11,533 bases of DNA from Burkholderiales bacterium (lineage in GTDB: Bacteria; Pseudomonadota; Gammaproteobacteria; Burkholderiales; CAIKXV01): the NCBI GenBank assembly GCA_019751575.1, contig JAIENF010000675.1:1-11533 (forward strand), in the 5' to 3' direction. Below the pieces are notes generated by a model. The model saw only the letters and a program-made list of their open reading frames with translations. It made no database searches and was not told where the DNA came from. Positions 1 to 7,522 of this stretch are shown here, in pieces. How positions within the stretch are numbered: the first letter of the stretch is position 1; each line of letters begins with the position of its first letter. The position numbers and the translations under genes were made by a program.

Positions 1-62
1 CCGTCGGCGTTGATCCCGCGCACGCCGGACTGCGGGCGCGTGCGACCGACCATGGGCGGCAT
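1..62 (-). CDS. Possible 5' end of a divergent gene (partial, unidentified)
   Basis: On the minus strand an open frame starts with ATG at 62-60 (a second in-frame ATG at 53-51) and runs off the window edge. It reads MPPMVGRTRPQSGVRGINAD. Nearly every codon ends in G or C, and a weak AGGA lies upstream. A gene here would be divergent from the Bug receptor, leaving about 130 bp for a shared promoter region, which is a common arrangement. Twenty residues are too few to name a family, and the opposite strand is also open here, so this may be a chance frame in GC-rich DNA. Confidence 0.22.
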   Translation of the reverse strand, partial: MPPMVGRTRPQSGVRGINAD

Positions 63-182
63 GCATCCTGCTTCGATAGCGTACACGGCCTCCCCGCAGG
101 CCGGGCACCACGGTCGATCGCAACGCCTGCGGACGACGATGCGCGCCTCGATGGCGCACGGCATGGTGCATCCCCCGCCCCC

Positions 183-188
183 AAGGAG
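183..188 (+). promoter_or_regulatory. Ribosome binding site deciding the GTG start of the Bug receptor gene
   Basis: AAGGAG lies 7 nt before the GTG at 196-198. It selects this GTG over the far-upstream in-frame start at position 10, whose extra N-terminal residues resemble no part of a Bug protein. From the GTG the protein begins directly with a signal peptide. Confidence 0.8.
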
Positions 189-195
189 CAATTGC

Positions 196-1188
196 GTGCG
201 CCCTGCCCGTCATTCCAGCATCTGGTCCCTTCGCGCTGCAGCCACGGCGGCTGCAGCCGCCCTGATCCTCGTCCCTGCCGTCGCATCCGCACAGGCCTGG
301 CCGGCGAAACCGGTGCGCATCGTCGTGCCGGCCGGCGCCGGTGGCGCTGCGGACGTGCTGATCCGCACCATCGCCGACCCGCTCTCGGCCGCCCTCGGCA
401 CCCCGCTGTCGGTCGAGAACCGGCCGGGTGCCGGCGGCATCATCGGCACCGAAGCGGCGATCCGCGCACCGGCGGACGGCTACACGCTGCTCCTGTCGTC
501 GAACACGCTGGTGATCACGCCGAGCCTGTACAAGGTTTCCTATGACGTACAGCGCGACCTCGCCCCGATCGGCAGTGTCGCCACCGCGCCGAACCTGCTG
601 GTCGCCAGCCCCGACCTCAAGGTGAAGACCCTGCAGGAACTGGTCGCGCTCGCGCGGCGCACCAATGGCGGCCTGTCCTACGGCTCGCCGGCGGTCGGCT
701 CGGCCGCACACCTGGTGGTCGCGCTGCTGGGCCGGGTGAGCGGCGCCGAGTTCGTGCACATTCCGTTCAAGGGCGGGCAGCAGGCGACGCTCTAGACGCT
801 GGCCGGACGCGTGCCGCTGACCGTGGCCGGCGTGTCGAATGCACTGCCACACCTGCAGGGCGGCCGGCTGGTGGCGCTCGCCACCCTGGGCGGGGAACGC
901 TCGCGGCTGGTGCCCGACATCCCGACGCCGGCCGAAGCCGGCTTCAAGGGCGTCGACCTGTCACTCTGGTTCGCGATGTTCGCGCCCACCGGCACGCCCG
1001 GCACGGTGATCGAAACGATCAACCGGCACCTGGTCTCGACCCTGAAGTCGCCAGCCACGGTGGGGAAGCTGGAAGCGATGGGCTTCGACCCCGCCGCCAG
1101 CACGCCCGCGCAACTCGGCGAACGGATGAAGCGCGACGAGGCGGCCTTCGCGAAGGTGATCCGCGACGGCGGCATCAAGGCGGAGTAG
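196..1188 (+). pseudogene. Bug-family tripartite tricarboxylate transporter substrate-binding protein, interrupted by an in-frame TAG
   Basis: Bug/TctC proteins are periplasmic receptors that deliver carboxylates and other small acids to TctAB-type permeases, or act as orphan sensors. The GTG start gives a signal peptide (residues 1 to about 32, cleavage near ASA/QAWP). Next come the family hallmarks: WPAKPVRIVVP (about 35-45), a glycine-rich AGAGGAADVLIR stretch (46-57), VENRPGAGG (73-81) and ADGYTLL (93-99). At codon 200 (793-795) a TAG replaces a residue in the segment after FKGG. The same frame then continues without other defects to a TAG at 1186-1188, including GRVPLTV, the IPTPAEAG motif and a normal C-terminus. 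The total of about 330 codons matches the family. Spacing from FKGG to GRV equals that of intact homologues, so a point substitution fits better than an insertion. Translation would yield a 199-residue fragment lacking domain 2. A sequencing error or a very recent mutation is possible. No permease gene is adjacent. Confidence 0.88.
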
Positions 1189-1220
1189 ACGCACCTTGCG
1201 AGCGCCCGATTCGAGCTGGG

Positions 1221-1261
1221 TTGACGCGGATCAACAAGGAGCGGCCAGGTATCCGTAGACT
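1221..1261 (+). promoter_or_regulatory. FNR/Anr-type box with downstream -10 element
   Basis: TTGACGCGGATCAA at 1221-1234 matches the FNR/Anr consensus TTGAT-N4-ATCAA at 9 of 10 defined positions. A -10-like TAGACT lies at 1256-1261, 21 nt downstream. That would start transcription near 1268-1269 and centre the box at about -41.5, the standard position for class II activation by FNR-type regulators. The promoter faces the small ORF at 1288 and the DUF4010 gene at 1404. The match and geometry are seen directly; oxygen-responsive control is inferred. Confidence 0.6.
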
Positions 1262-1287
1262 GGGGTGACATCATCTGGACGATCCCC

Positions 1288-1407
1288 ATGGATGCCGATA
1301 CGCATCGCGCGGTACCCGGGCCACTGCTCGACTGGGTTCTCCTTGCCGCGGAAAGACGGGCCTCGGCGCGGCGTCCGGTCGGGGAGATGCGGGCCATGCC
1401 GCCGTGA
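1288..1407 (+). CDS. Possible small ORF (39 aa) overlapping the start of the DUF4010 gene
   Basis: An ATG at 1288 opens a 39-codon frame beginning MDADTHRAVPGPLLDWVLL and ending in TGA at 1405-1407. The stop overlaps the GTG start of the next gene as GTGA, the type of junction used for translational coupling. The frame lies just downstream of the predicted FNR-type promoter, in an otherwise unused 135-bp leader. Against it, there is no good Shine-Dalgarno sequence before the ATG, and I recognise no family. The centre is hydrophobic (LLDWVLLAA) and the C-terminal half is Arg-rich. It could be a leader peptide, a small protein, or a chance frame. Confidence 0.3.
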   Translation: MDADTHRAVPGPLLDWVLLAAERRASARRPVGEMRAMPP

Positions 1408-2651
1408 ACGAATGGCAGCAGATGCCCTGGCTCGGCATCGCGGTCGCCGGGGGCGCCGGACTGCTGATCGGCCTGGAGCGGGAACGGCGCAAGCGGCAGC
1501 CGGGGCATGTCGCGTTCGCCGGCGTGCGCACCTTCACGCTCGCAGCGCTTGCGGGCGCCATCGCACAGGCGATCGGACAGCCGTGGATGGTCGTCGCCGG
1601 CGCGCTCTTGCTCGGCGCACTGATCACGGTCGCCTACATCCGCTCATCGGTGGTCGACAACGGCGCCACGACGGAACTTGCGCTGTTCGTTACCTACATG
1701 ATCGGCGTCGCGGCGATCGCGCAGCCGATGCTGGCGGCCGGCGTATCGGTGGCGGTGACCGCCCTGCTCGCCTCGCGCACCCGCCTGCACGCGTTCGCCA
1801 ACGAAGTGCTCAGCCCGGACGAACTGCGCGACGGACTGATCCTCGCGGCGTCCGCGCTGATCGTGCTGCCGCTCGCACCCTCGACGCCGCTGGACTGGCT
1901 GGGCGGCCTCGACCTTCGCCAGGTGTGGAGCGTGGTCGTGCTGCTGCTGGCGATACAGGCCGGTGGACATGTCGCGCTGCGCGTCCTCGGTCCACGGCAC
2001 GGCCTCGCCATTTCCGGGTTCGCGTCGGGCTTCATCACCAGCACTGGCACCATTGCAGCATACGGCCTCAGGGCGCGACAGTCGCCCGCGCAGCTCGACG
2101 CCTGCGCTGCAGGTGCGCTGCTGTCCTGCCTGTCCACCTTCCTCCAGCTCGGCGTGCTGATCGTCGCGCTGCATCCGCCGGCGCTGGCCGAAACCCTGCC
2201 CATGCTGGCAGCCGGGCTGCTCGCGGTGGTCGCGGCCAGCCTGCCAGGCCTGCTGCACGGATCGTCGACCCCTGCCGGACCGGCGCCGCGTCGCCGGGCG
2301 TTCAGCCTGCCAGGAACGGTCGGCTTCGCAATGCTGCTGGCCGGGGTGACCCTGGCCACGCGCTGGCTGGACACGGCCCTCGGAGCCGAAGCCTCGCTCG
2401 TTGCGATCGCCATCGCCGGTTTCGCCGACGTGCACGCAGCCTCGGCATCGGCGCTGTCGCTGGCATCGTCCAGTGGCGGCGCGATGCCCCAGCTGCAGCT
2501 GATGCTGCTGCTCGCGATCTCGACCAATACCGCAAGCAAGCTGGTCGCCAGTCTCGCCGGCGGCCGGCGCTATGCGCTGCGCGTGATGCCCGGCCTGCTG
2601 CTGTCGGCAGGCGCGGCATGGGCTGCTTCACTCGCCACTGGCGGGGTCTGA
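1404..2651 (+). CDS. MgtC/SapB family membrane protein with DUF4010 domain
   Basis: This is a 415-residue, very hydrophobic inner-membrane protein. The N-terminal third is an MgtC/SapB-like domain: a first helix at about 9-22, then GLLIGLERERRKR (19-31), GVRTFTLAALAGA (40-52), and further helices at about 62-78 and 91-112. The C-terminal two thirds are the DUF4010 domain, with helices at about 143-157, 173-194, 232-256 and 263-281, the conserved GFASGFITSTGTI (205-217), and more helices to the end. Proteins of this two-domain type are widespread but have no settled function; MgtC itself is linked to Mg2+ limitation and ATP synthase inhibition. The GTG start is the first start in frame, and its Shine-Dalgarno is poor (GGGGAG, about 17 nt away), so coupling to the upstream small ORF is possible. 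An FNR-like box lies about 180 bp upstream. The gene ends 16 bp from the convergent symporter gene. Confidence 0.85.
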   Translation: MNEWQQMPWLGIAVAGGAGLLIGLERERRKRQPGHVAFAGVRTFTLAALAGAIAQAIGQPWMVVAGALLLGALITVAYIRSSVVDNGATTELALFVTYMIGVAAIAQPMLAAGVSVAVTALLASRTRLHAFANEVLSPDELRDGLILAASALIVLPLAPSTPLDWLGGLDLRQVWSVVVLLLAIQAGGHVALRVLGPRHGLAISGFASGFITSTGTIAAYGLRARQSPAQLDACAAGALLSCLSTFLQLGVLIVALHPPALAETLPMLAAGLLAVVAASLPGLLHGSSTPAGPAPRRRAFSLPGTVGFAMLLAGVTLATRWLDTALGAEASLVAIAIAGFADVHAASASALSLASSSGGAMPQLQLMLLLAISTNTASKLVASLAGGRRYALRVMPGLLLSAGAAWAASLATGGV

Positions 2652-2667
2652 CGGGCCGGAGGCTGGC

Positions 2668-4119
2668 TCATCTTCCGCGTTCGATATCCAGCCCCGGCGC
2701 GGTGTGGTGCTCGCGCGACTGGGTCATCAGGGAACCGACGAGCATGCCGGCGATCGCGAACCCGAGGCCGACCAATTGTGGCGGCCACACACCTTCCGGC
2801 GCGAACACCTCCATCATGATCCACGACAGCAGCCCGAGCACGATGGACAGCACCGCGCCGGCATTGGTCGCACGCCGCCAGTACAGGCCGAACACCAGTG
2901 GCGTGAACGCCGCGACCAGCGTCACCTTGTAGGCATTCTGCACCATCTCGTACATCGTGCTGCGCGAGTTCAGCGCGAACAGCAGCGCACCCATCGCGAA
3001 GATGACCAGCACGAGGCGCACGGTCAGCAGCAGCTGCCGGTCGCCCATGTGCTTCACGAATGGACGGATCACGTTCTCGGTGAAGATCGAGGCCGGGGCG
3101 AGCAGCGCACCCGAGGCAGTGGACAGGATCGCCGACAGCAGCGCGCCGAAGAACATCGCCTGCGCCCAGATGGGGGTCTGTGCGAGTACCGCGTCGGGCA
3201 GGATGCGCTGGATCTCGCGCGGGTCGTCGGAGGCGAACAGCTGCACCATGGACGGGTCGATGGTCAGCGCCGCATAGGCGATGAACATCGGCACGAACGC
3301 GAAGCAGAAGTAGGCGCCGGCGCCGATCAGCGAGGCGTGCACCGCGGTGTCTTCGTCCTTCGCGGAAGTGACCCGCTGGAAGACGTCCTGCTGCGGGATC
3401 GATCCCAGCGCGAGGGTGAGGAAGGCAGCGATGAACGGCAGCCACTCCGTCCAGTCACCCTGCGGGAAGAACGCGAACTTGTCGGCCTCGACCGCCGCCT
3501 GCAACACGACCCCTGCACCGCCCGCCATGTCGGCCAGCAGCCAGGCGACGGCCACCAGGCCCACCAGGATCACGACGGTCTGGAACAGGTCGGTCAAGGC
3601 GACCGACCACATGCCCCCCCAGACGGTGTAGCCGGCGACCACCACCGTACCGATGATGATGCCGGTCGACAGCGAGATCGCACCATCGGAGAGCACCATC
3701 AGCACCAGTCCGAGCGCCGTGAGCTGCGCGGAGGTCCAGCCAAGGTAGGAAAGCCCGATCGCCAGGCTGGTCACCACCTCCACCGGCTTGTTGTAGCGCT
3801 TGCGGTAGAAGTCGCCGATGGTGAGCAGGTTCATCCGGTAGAAGGCGCGCGCGAAGAAGAACGCGACCAGCAGCAGGCAGGCCGAGGCACCGAACGGATC
3901 GGCCGGGATGCCGTTCAGCCCGTCGCGTGCGAAGGTCGCCGACACCGACAGCACCGTCTCGGCCCCGAACCAGGTGGCGAACACGGTGGCGACGCTGATG
4001 TACAGCGGCAGGCTGCGACCGGCAACCATGAAATCCTTCGAGTCATGCACGCGACGCGCGGCATAGAGGCCGATGGCAATGGTGACCAGCAGGTACAGGG
4101 CTATGATCGTGACAAGCAT
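2668..4119 (-). CDS. Sodium:solute symporter (SSS family) permease
   Basis: A 483-residue protein with about 13 predicted membrane segments, the usual size for the sodium:solute symporter family of LeuT-fold secondary transporters. Family signatures are clear: VAGRSLP (32-38) after the first helix, a WFGAETVLS helix (50-59), YTVWGGMWSVALTDLFQ (164-180), and IPQQDVFQRVTSAKDEDTA (241-259). ILSTASGALLAPAS (331-344) is the helix whose Ser/Thr residues usually help form the Na2 sodium site. The C-terminus is a short polar tail. The substrate cannot be told from sequence alone; amino acids, carboxylates and polyamines are all possible. The gene lies 66 bp downstream of ubiB on the same strand, with no T-rich terminator between, so readthrough is plausible although the function looks unrelated. 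The ATG at 4119-4117 is preceded by a modest GGGAA. Confidence 0.88.
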   Translation of the reverse strand: MLVTIIALYLLVTIAIGLYAARRVHDSKDFMVAGRSLPLYISVATVFATWFGAETVLSVSATFARDGLNGIPADPFGASACLLLVAFFFARAFYRMNLLTIGDFYRKRYNKPVEVVTSLAIGLSYLGWTSAQLTALGLVLMVLSDGAISLSTGIIIGTVVVAGYTVWGGMWSVALTDLFQTVVILVGLVAVAWLLADMAGGAGVVLQAAVEADKFAFFPQGDWTEWLPFIAAFLTLALGSIPQQDVFQRVTSAKDEDTAVHASLIGAGAYFCFAFVPMFIAYAALTIDPSMVQLFASDDPREIQRILPDAVLAQTPIWAQAMFFGALLSAILSTASGALLAPASIFTENVIRPFVKHMGDRQLLLTVRLVLVIFAMGALLFALNSRSTMYEMVQNAYKVTLVAAFTPLVFGLYWRRATNAGAVLSIVLGLLSWIMMEVFAPEGVWPPQLVGLGFAIAGMLVGSLMTQSREHHTAPGLDIERGR

Positions 4120-4185
4120 GTTTTTCCCGTCAGGATGGATGTCGCTGCGGCCTGCAGAGGCAACCGGCGTGCCAGCGGCGCGCCC

Positions 4186-5709
4186 TTACCAGCCGGAGAC
4201 CACCTGCCAGGCGAACAGCGCCACCAGGCTGGTGGCGATGATACCCAGCAGCAGGGTCTGGCGCCGCTGTTGCCGGATCAGCCGGCGCAATTCGAACGCG
4301 AGCGCATCGTTGCGGCCGGGCTTCAGTGCCTGTGAGATCTGGCGCGGGATCTGCGGCAGCGTGGACGCCCAGCCGGGCGCTTCCTCCTGCAGCCCGCGCA
4401 CGAACGCGCGCCAGCCCATCTGCTCGCTCATCCAGCGTTCGAGGTAGGGCTGCGCGGTCTTCCACAGGTCGAGGTCCGGATCAAGGTCGCGCCCGAGGCC
4501 TTCGATGTTGAGCAGCGTCTTCTGCAGCAGCACCAGCTGCGGCTGGATCTCGACATTGAACCGGCGCGAGGTCTGGAACAGCCGCAGCAGCACCTTTCCG
4601 AACGAGATCTCCTTCAGCGGCTTGTCGAAGATCGGCTCGCAGACCGCGCGGATCGCACTCTCGAACTCGTCGACCCGGGTGTCGGCCGGCACCCAGCCTG
4701 CCTCGAGGTGGGCCATCGCAACCCGCTTGTAGTCGCGCCGGAAGAAGGCCAGGAAGTTCTGCGCCAGGTAGTTCTTGTCGACATCGGTGAGCGTCCCGAC
4801 GATGCCGAAGTCGAGCGCGATGTAGCGGCCATCCGGACCGACGAAGATGTTTCCCGGGTGCATGTCGCCATGGAAGAAACCGTCGCGGAACACCTGCGCG
4901 AAGAAGATCTCGACACCGGAGCGCGCGAGCATCGGGATGTCGATGCCGGACTCGCGGATCTCGTCGATATGCGAGATCGGGATGCCGTGCATGCGCTCCA
5001 TCACCATCACGTCGGTCGCGCACCAGTCCCAGTAGATCTCCGGCACCACGAGCAGGGGCGAGTCGGTGAAATTGCGCCGCAGCTGGCTGGCGCTGGCCGC
5101 CTCGCGCATCAGGTCGAGCTCGTCGAGCAGGTGCTTCTGGAATTCGTGCACGACTTCGCGCGGGCGCAGCCGCTTGCCATCGGCCCATACCGTCTCGATC
5201 AGCCCCGCCGCCGCATCGAGCAGCCCGAGGTCGTTCTCGATGATGCGACCGATGCCCGGGCGAAGCACCTTCACGGCCGCCTCGCGCCCGTCGGGAAGGA
5301 TCGCGAAATGCACCTGCGCGACCGATGCGCTGGCGACGGGCGCCGGATCGAACGAGGCGAACACCTGGTCGACGGGCTTGCCGTACACGCGCTCCAGCGT
5401 CTCGAACACCTGCGCGCTCGGGAACGGCGGCACCTGGTCCTGAAGCTTCGCAAGCTCGTCTGCGATGTCCGGCGGGATCAGGTCGCGGCGGGTCGACAGC
5501 ATCTGCCCGAACTTCACGAAGATCGGGCCGAGTGCCTCGAGGGCCAGGCGCAGCCGTTCACCGCGCGGCGCATCGCTGCGACGGCCACTCCACTTGAGCC
5601 GCAGCAACGGCCGCAGCGCAGCGAAGCGTTCGTGGCCGAGCACGAAGCTTTCCAGCCCGTAGCGGTAGGTGACCTGGAGGATCCGGAAAAGACGCAGCAG
5701 CCGCATCAT
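4186..5709 (-). CDS. ubiB: Ubiquinone biosynthesis protein UbiB (ADCK/ABC1-type atypical kinase/ATPase)
   Basis: UbiB is a membrane-associated ATPase of the UbiB/ADCK/COQ8 family needed for ubiquinone synthesis; it is thought to help extract or organise lipid intermediates rather than to phosphorylate proteins. The family marks are present: the KxGQ motif (KFGQ, 66-69, followed by [10 protein letters not shown]), the Ala-rich loop [10 protein letters not shown] (115-124) that replaces the P-loop, the VAIK-type lysine K137 (AAVKV), the ExD motif ELD (197-199), the catalytic loop HGDMHPGN (280-287) and DFG (300-302). A single C-terminal membrane helix (about 486-502) anchors the protein. At 507 residues it is somewhat shorter than the E. 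coli protein. The start ATGATG overlaps the ubiJ stop (ATGA), so translation is probably coupled; there is no strong Shine-Dalgarno. Either of the two adjacent Met codons could be used. Confidence 0.96.
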   Translation of the reverse strand: MMRLLRLFRILQVTYRYGLESFVLGHERFAALRPLLRLKWSGRRSDAPRGERLRLALEALGPIFVKFGQMLSTRRDLIPPDIADELAKLQDQVPPFPSAQVFETLERVYGKPVDQVFASFDPAPVASASVAQVHFAILPDGREAAVKVLRPGIGRIIENDLGLLDAAAGLIETVWADGKRLRPREVVHEFQKHLLDELDLMREAASASQLRRNFTDSPLLVVPEIYWDWCATDVMVMERMHGIPISHIDEIRESGIDIPMLARSGVEIFFAQVFRDGFFHGDMHPGNIFVGPDGRYIALDFGIVGTLTDVDKNYLAQNFLAFFRRDYKRVAMAHLEAGWVPADTRVDEFESAIRAVCEPIFDKPLKEISFGKVLLRLFQTSRRFNVEIQPQLVLLQKTLLNIEGLGRDLDPDLDLWKTAQPYLERWMSEQMGWRAFVRGLQEEAPGWASTLPQIPRQISQALKPGRNDALAFELRRLIRQQRRQTLLLGIIATSLVALFAWQVVSGW

Positions 5710-6314
5710 CGACCGGCAGGCGAGCGCGTGGGCTGCCGGGAAGCTTCGAGGCGGGCAACGCGGCTTTCGAGGCGTTCCGCGTCGTCGCGCAGGTGGTCGA
5801 CTTCATCGATGAATGCGGACACTTCGTCCGCGCGCGCCAGCACCGCGCGCTCCTCGACCAGGAACTGCCGCGACGACCGCGCGAGCGACTCGCCGACCGC
5901 GCCGGGCAGCCCGGCCACGGCCCGCCCGGCCCGGCCGATCCGGTGCGCTGCGATGTCGCCCACGATCCGGCTCAGGTCGGCTTCCATGTCCCAGCGCAGG
6001 TTCGCGAACAGGTACTCGAGGTCGGCTGCGAGCGCGACATTGCCGGTGACGGTCACCGAGCGGCGCGCCTGCAGGTCGCGCGCCAGGAGCCTCGGCAGCG
6101 CCGACAGCGGCACGCCGATGGTGACGGCCGGCGCGCGGTCGGCTGCCGTTTCGACCATCCCGCCCGCGGTCACGGCGAGATCGATCTCCGTCGCGCCCAG
6201 GGCCAGCCGGATGACGTCGCCGGCATGGGGCTCGAGCCGCGCGGTTGCCCAGGACTGGGTGGCCAGCAGGTGATTCAGCGCGCCGATGATCACCGGTTCT
6301 ACAGGCAGGCGCAT
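5706..6314 (-). CDS. ubiJ: Ubiquinone biosynthesis accessory factor UbiJ (SCP2 domain)
   Basis: UbiJ is a soluble accessory factor of the Ubi complex that binds the hydrophobic ubiquinone intermediates through an SCP2 (sterol carrier protein 2) fold. This 202-residue protein begins with a helix ([14 protein letters not shown], 4-17). The SCP2-like body spans about 20-105, with the [17 protein letters not shown] segment (87-103) typical of COG3165 proteins. [19 protein letters not shown] follows (108-126), then a Glu/Arg-rich coiled coil (about 150-192) usual at the C-terminus of UbiJ. Its length fits the family. Its position immediately upstream of ubiB with a 4-bp ATGA overlap is the conserved ubiJ-ubiB arrangement and strongly supports the name. 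The Shine-Dalgarno upstream of the ATG is weak. A terminator 41 bp upstream separates it from the Tim44-like gene, so ubiJ needs its own promoter in 6315-6354, which I could not define. Confidence 0.92.
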   Translation of the reverse strand: MRLPVEPVIIGALNHLLATQSWATARLEPHAGDVIRLALGATEIDLAVTAGGMVETAADRAPAVTIGVPLSALPRLLARDLQARRSVTVTGNVALAADLEYLFANLRWDMEADLSRIVGDIAAHRIGRAGRAVAGLPGAVGESLARSSRQFLVEERAVLARADEVSAFIDEVDHLRDDAERLESRVARLEASRQPTRSPAGR

Positions 6315-6354
6315 GGGTGCGGGGATCTGTTGAGGACAGGCCGAAGCATGCCCG

Positions 6355-6386
6355 AAAATGAAAACGGGCGGATCGCTCCGCCCGTT
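6355..6386 (-). terminator. Rho-independent terminator of the Tim44-like gene
   Basis: A perfect 10-bp stem (AACGGGCGGA at 6363-6372, loop TCGC, TCCGCCCGTT at 6377-6386) is followed on the minus strand by TTTTCATTTT. It starts 27 nt after the Tim44-like stop codon and lies 41 nt before the ubiJ start. On the plus strand the trailing tract (TTGTTC) is weaker. It should separate the Tim44-like gene from ubiJ-ubiB. Confidence 0.88.
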
Positions 6387-6413
6387 GTTCCTGCCGGGTG
6401 CTGTCGTGGCCGA

Positions 6414-7352
6414 TCAGGCCTTCGGCTGCTCCTGCGCGTCCGGCTGGTCCTGTTCGACCTGCTGGATGCCGGCGATCAGCCAGCTCGAATCCGGATTGGA
6501 CAGGTCTTTCTCGACGTGCCAGACCTCGTCCACCGACTCGGGGTTGAACGCGTCGTCCTCGCGGATCAGTCCGGTGAAACGGACGCTGGCGATCATCTTT
6601 CCGTCTTCGGTCACCACCTGCATCACCTGTGCATCGATCGACACGACCTCGGTGCGCTGGGCGACGTCGCCACGCTCCTGCATCTGCATGGCGACCGCTG
6701 CGTAGACCTGCGGCGTCGTGTAGTCACGGATGTCGTTCAGGTCCTTGGCATCGTTCGCCGCCTGCAGCCGGATGAACGACATCTTGGCGTTCCGCACGAA
6801 CCCCTGGACGTCGAAGTCCGCCGGGATGCGGCCTTCGGCAACGGCCGGGGCCACCGGCATCCGGGGCGCGGAACCGCCCATCGGCGGCGCCGAGGCCGGA
6901 ACCTGCTGGCCATTGTTCATGCGGTACGACGCCGGCGACTGGGCGCGCGAGCGCATCAGGCGGAACACCATGAACGCGGCGAGCGCGAGCAGCGCGAACA
7001 TCATGAAGTCGCCGGCGGAGAGGCCGTCGAACGCGCCACCGAAGAACATGGCCGCGAGAAGGCCGCCGGCCATCAGGCCAGCCACCGGCCCGAGCCAGCC
7101 GGGCATCGACTTGCCGGCGGCACCGGCCGCGGCGCCTGCGGCAGCAGGGGCTGCTGCCGGGGTACCCGGCGTCTGCTGACCCTGCGCCTGCTGGGCCGGC
7201 GCTGCCGGCTTCTGCGGCTGCACGGCGTCGCGCTTCATGCCGACGTTGTTGCCGCCGCCGAGCCTGCGCTTCTGTGCCTCGGCGTCGAAACTGGCTGCGG
7301 TCAGGCTCAGCCCGACTACACCTGCCACCATCAAGGTCATCAGCTTGTTCAT
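6414..7352 (-). CDS. Tim44-like domain membrane protein
   Basis: A 312-residue protein with four parts. A signal peptide (1 to about 27, cleavage near AEA/Q) is followed by KRRLGGGNNVGMKR, the basic Gly-rich stretch usual in this family. A Pro/Ala/Gln-rich low-complexity linker covers about 43-80. Two membrane helices lie at about 86-106 and 114-133. A C-terminal Tim44-like domain (about 178-300, with NAKMSFIRLQAAND near 188 and VDEVWHVEKD near 274) belongs to the NTF2-like fold related to mitochondrial Tim44 and the ribosomal protein bL45m. Its bacterial role is not well established; association with membrane proteins or preprotein handling is only suggested by homology. The ATG at 7352-7350 is chosen because GGAGA lies just upstream and the signal peptide begins there; an 11-codon longer frame adds a non-signal-like stretch. 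The gene has its own terminator and a candidate RpoE-type promoter. Confidence 0.87.
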   Translation of the reverse strand: MNKLMTLMVAGVVGLSLTAASFDAEAQKRRLGGGNNVGMKRDAVQPQKPAAPAQQAQGQQTPGTPAAAPAAAGAAAGAAGKSMPGWLGPVAGLMAGGLLAAMFFGGAFDGLSAGDFMMFALLALAAFMVFRLMRSRAQSPASYRMNNGQQVPASAPPMGGSAPRMPVAPAVAEGRIPADFDVQGFVRNAKMSFIRLQAANDAKDLNDIRDYTTPQVYAAVAMQMQERGDVAQRTEVVSIDAQVMQVVTEDGKMIASVRFTGLIREDDAFNPESVDEVWHVEKDLSNPDSSWLIAGIQQVEQDQPDAQEQPKA

Positions 7353-7442
7353 TGATTCTCCACGGGAAATCGGAACTTCGAGCATAGGCGGGCGCGATGG
7401 CAGGGACGAAATCCGGGCGCTGCCTCACGCACCTTCGACGAT

Positions 7443-7470
7443 TTGGACAGCACGCCGCAGGAAAGGTTCC
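7443..7470 (-). promoter_or_regulatory. Candidate RpoE (sigma-E)-type promoter for the Tim44-like gene
   Basis: Reading the minus strand, GGAACCT (7470-7464) is followed after exactly 15 nt by GTCCAA (7448-7443). The extracytoplasmic-stress sigma-E consensus is roughly GGAACTT-N15/16-GTCNAA. It lies downstream of the ubiE terminator, about 90 bp before the Tim44-like start codon, where a promoter for that gene is expected. An envelope-stress promoter suits an exported membrane protein. The match is visible; use by a sigma-E-type factor is inferred. Confidence 0.42.
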
Positions 7471-7522
7471 CCTCGGCTCCTGCCATCCTTGAAAGGTAAC
7501 AGATGGGGTCGGGCTGGCCTCG

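Noticed and set aside
784..804. A 9-bp in-frame insertion (ACGCT repeated around CTAG) as origin of the stop in the Bug gene
   Set aside because: Removing nine bases would shorten the conserved distance between FKGG and the following GRV segment by three residues relative to homologues. A substitution keeps it correct.
2652..2667. Bidirectional terminator between the DUF4010 gene and the symporter gene
   Set aside because: The 16-bp gap has no stem with a T tract on either strand.
1265..2932. 555-codon plus-strand frame over the DUF4010 gene
   Set aside because: It is an out-of-frame reading of the DUF4010 gene, dominated by Arg, Ala and Gly with no hydrophobic pattern, whereas the other frame gives a clear polytopic membrane protein.
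4120..4185. Terminator between ubiB and the symporter gene
   Set aside because: Some GC-rich self-complementarity is present but no T-rich tract follows on the minus strand.
2704..6273. Very long plus-strand open frames opposite the symporter, ubiB and ubiJ (about 540 and 520 codons)
   Set aside because: Their products are His/Arg/Gln/Glu-rich with no domain, and lie exactly antisense to well-recognised genes. Such frames are expected in high-GC DNA where stop codons are rare.
5793..7355. 520-codon plus-strand frame opposite ubiJ and the Tim44-like gene
   Set aside because: The composition is that of an antisense shadow, and it crosses a strong terminator and the signal-peptide region of a real gene on the other strand.
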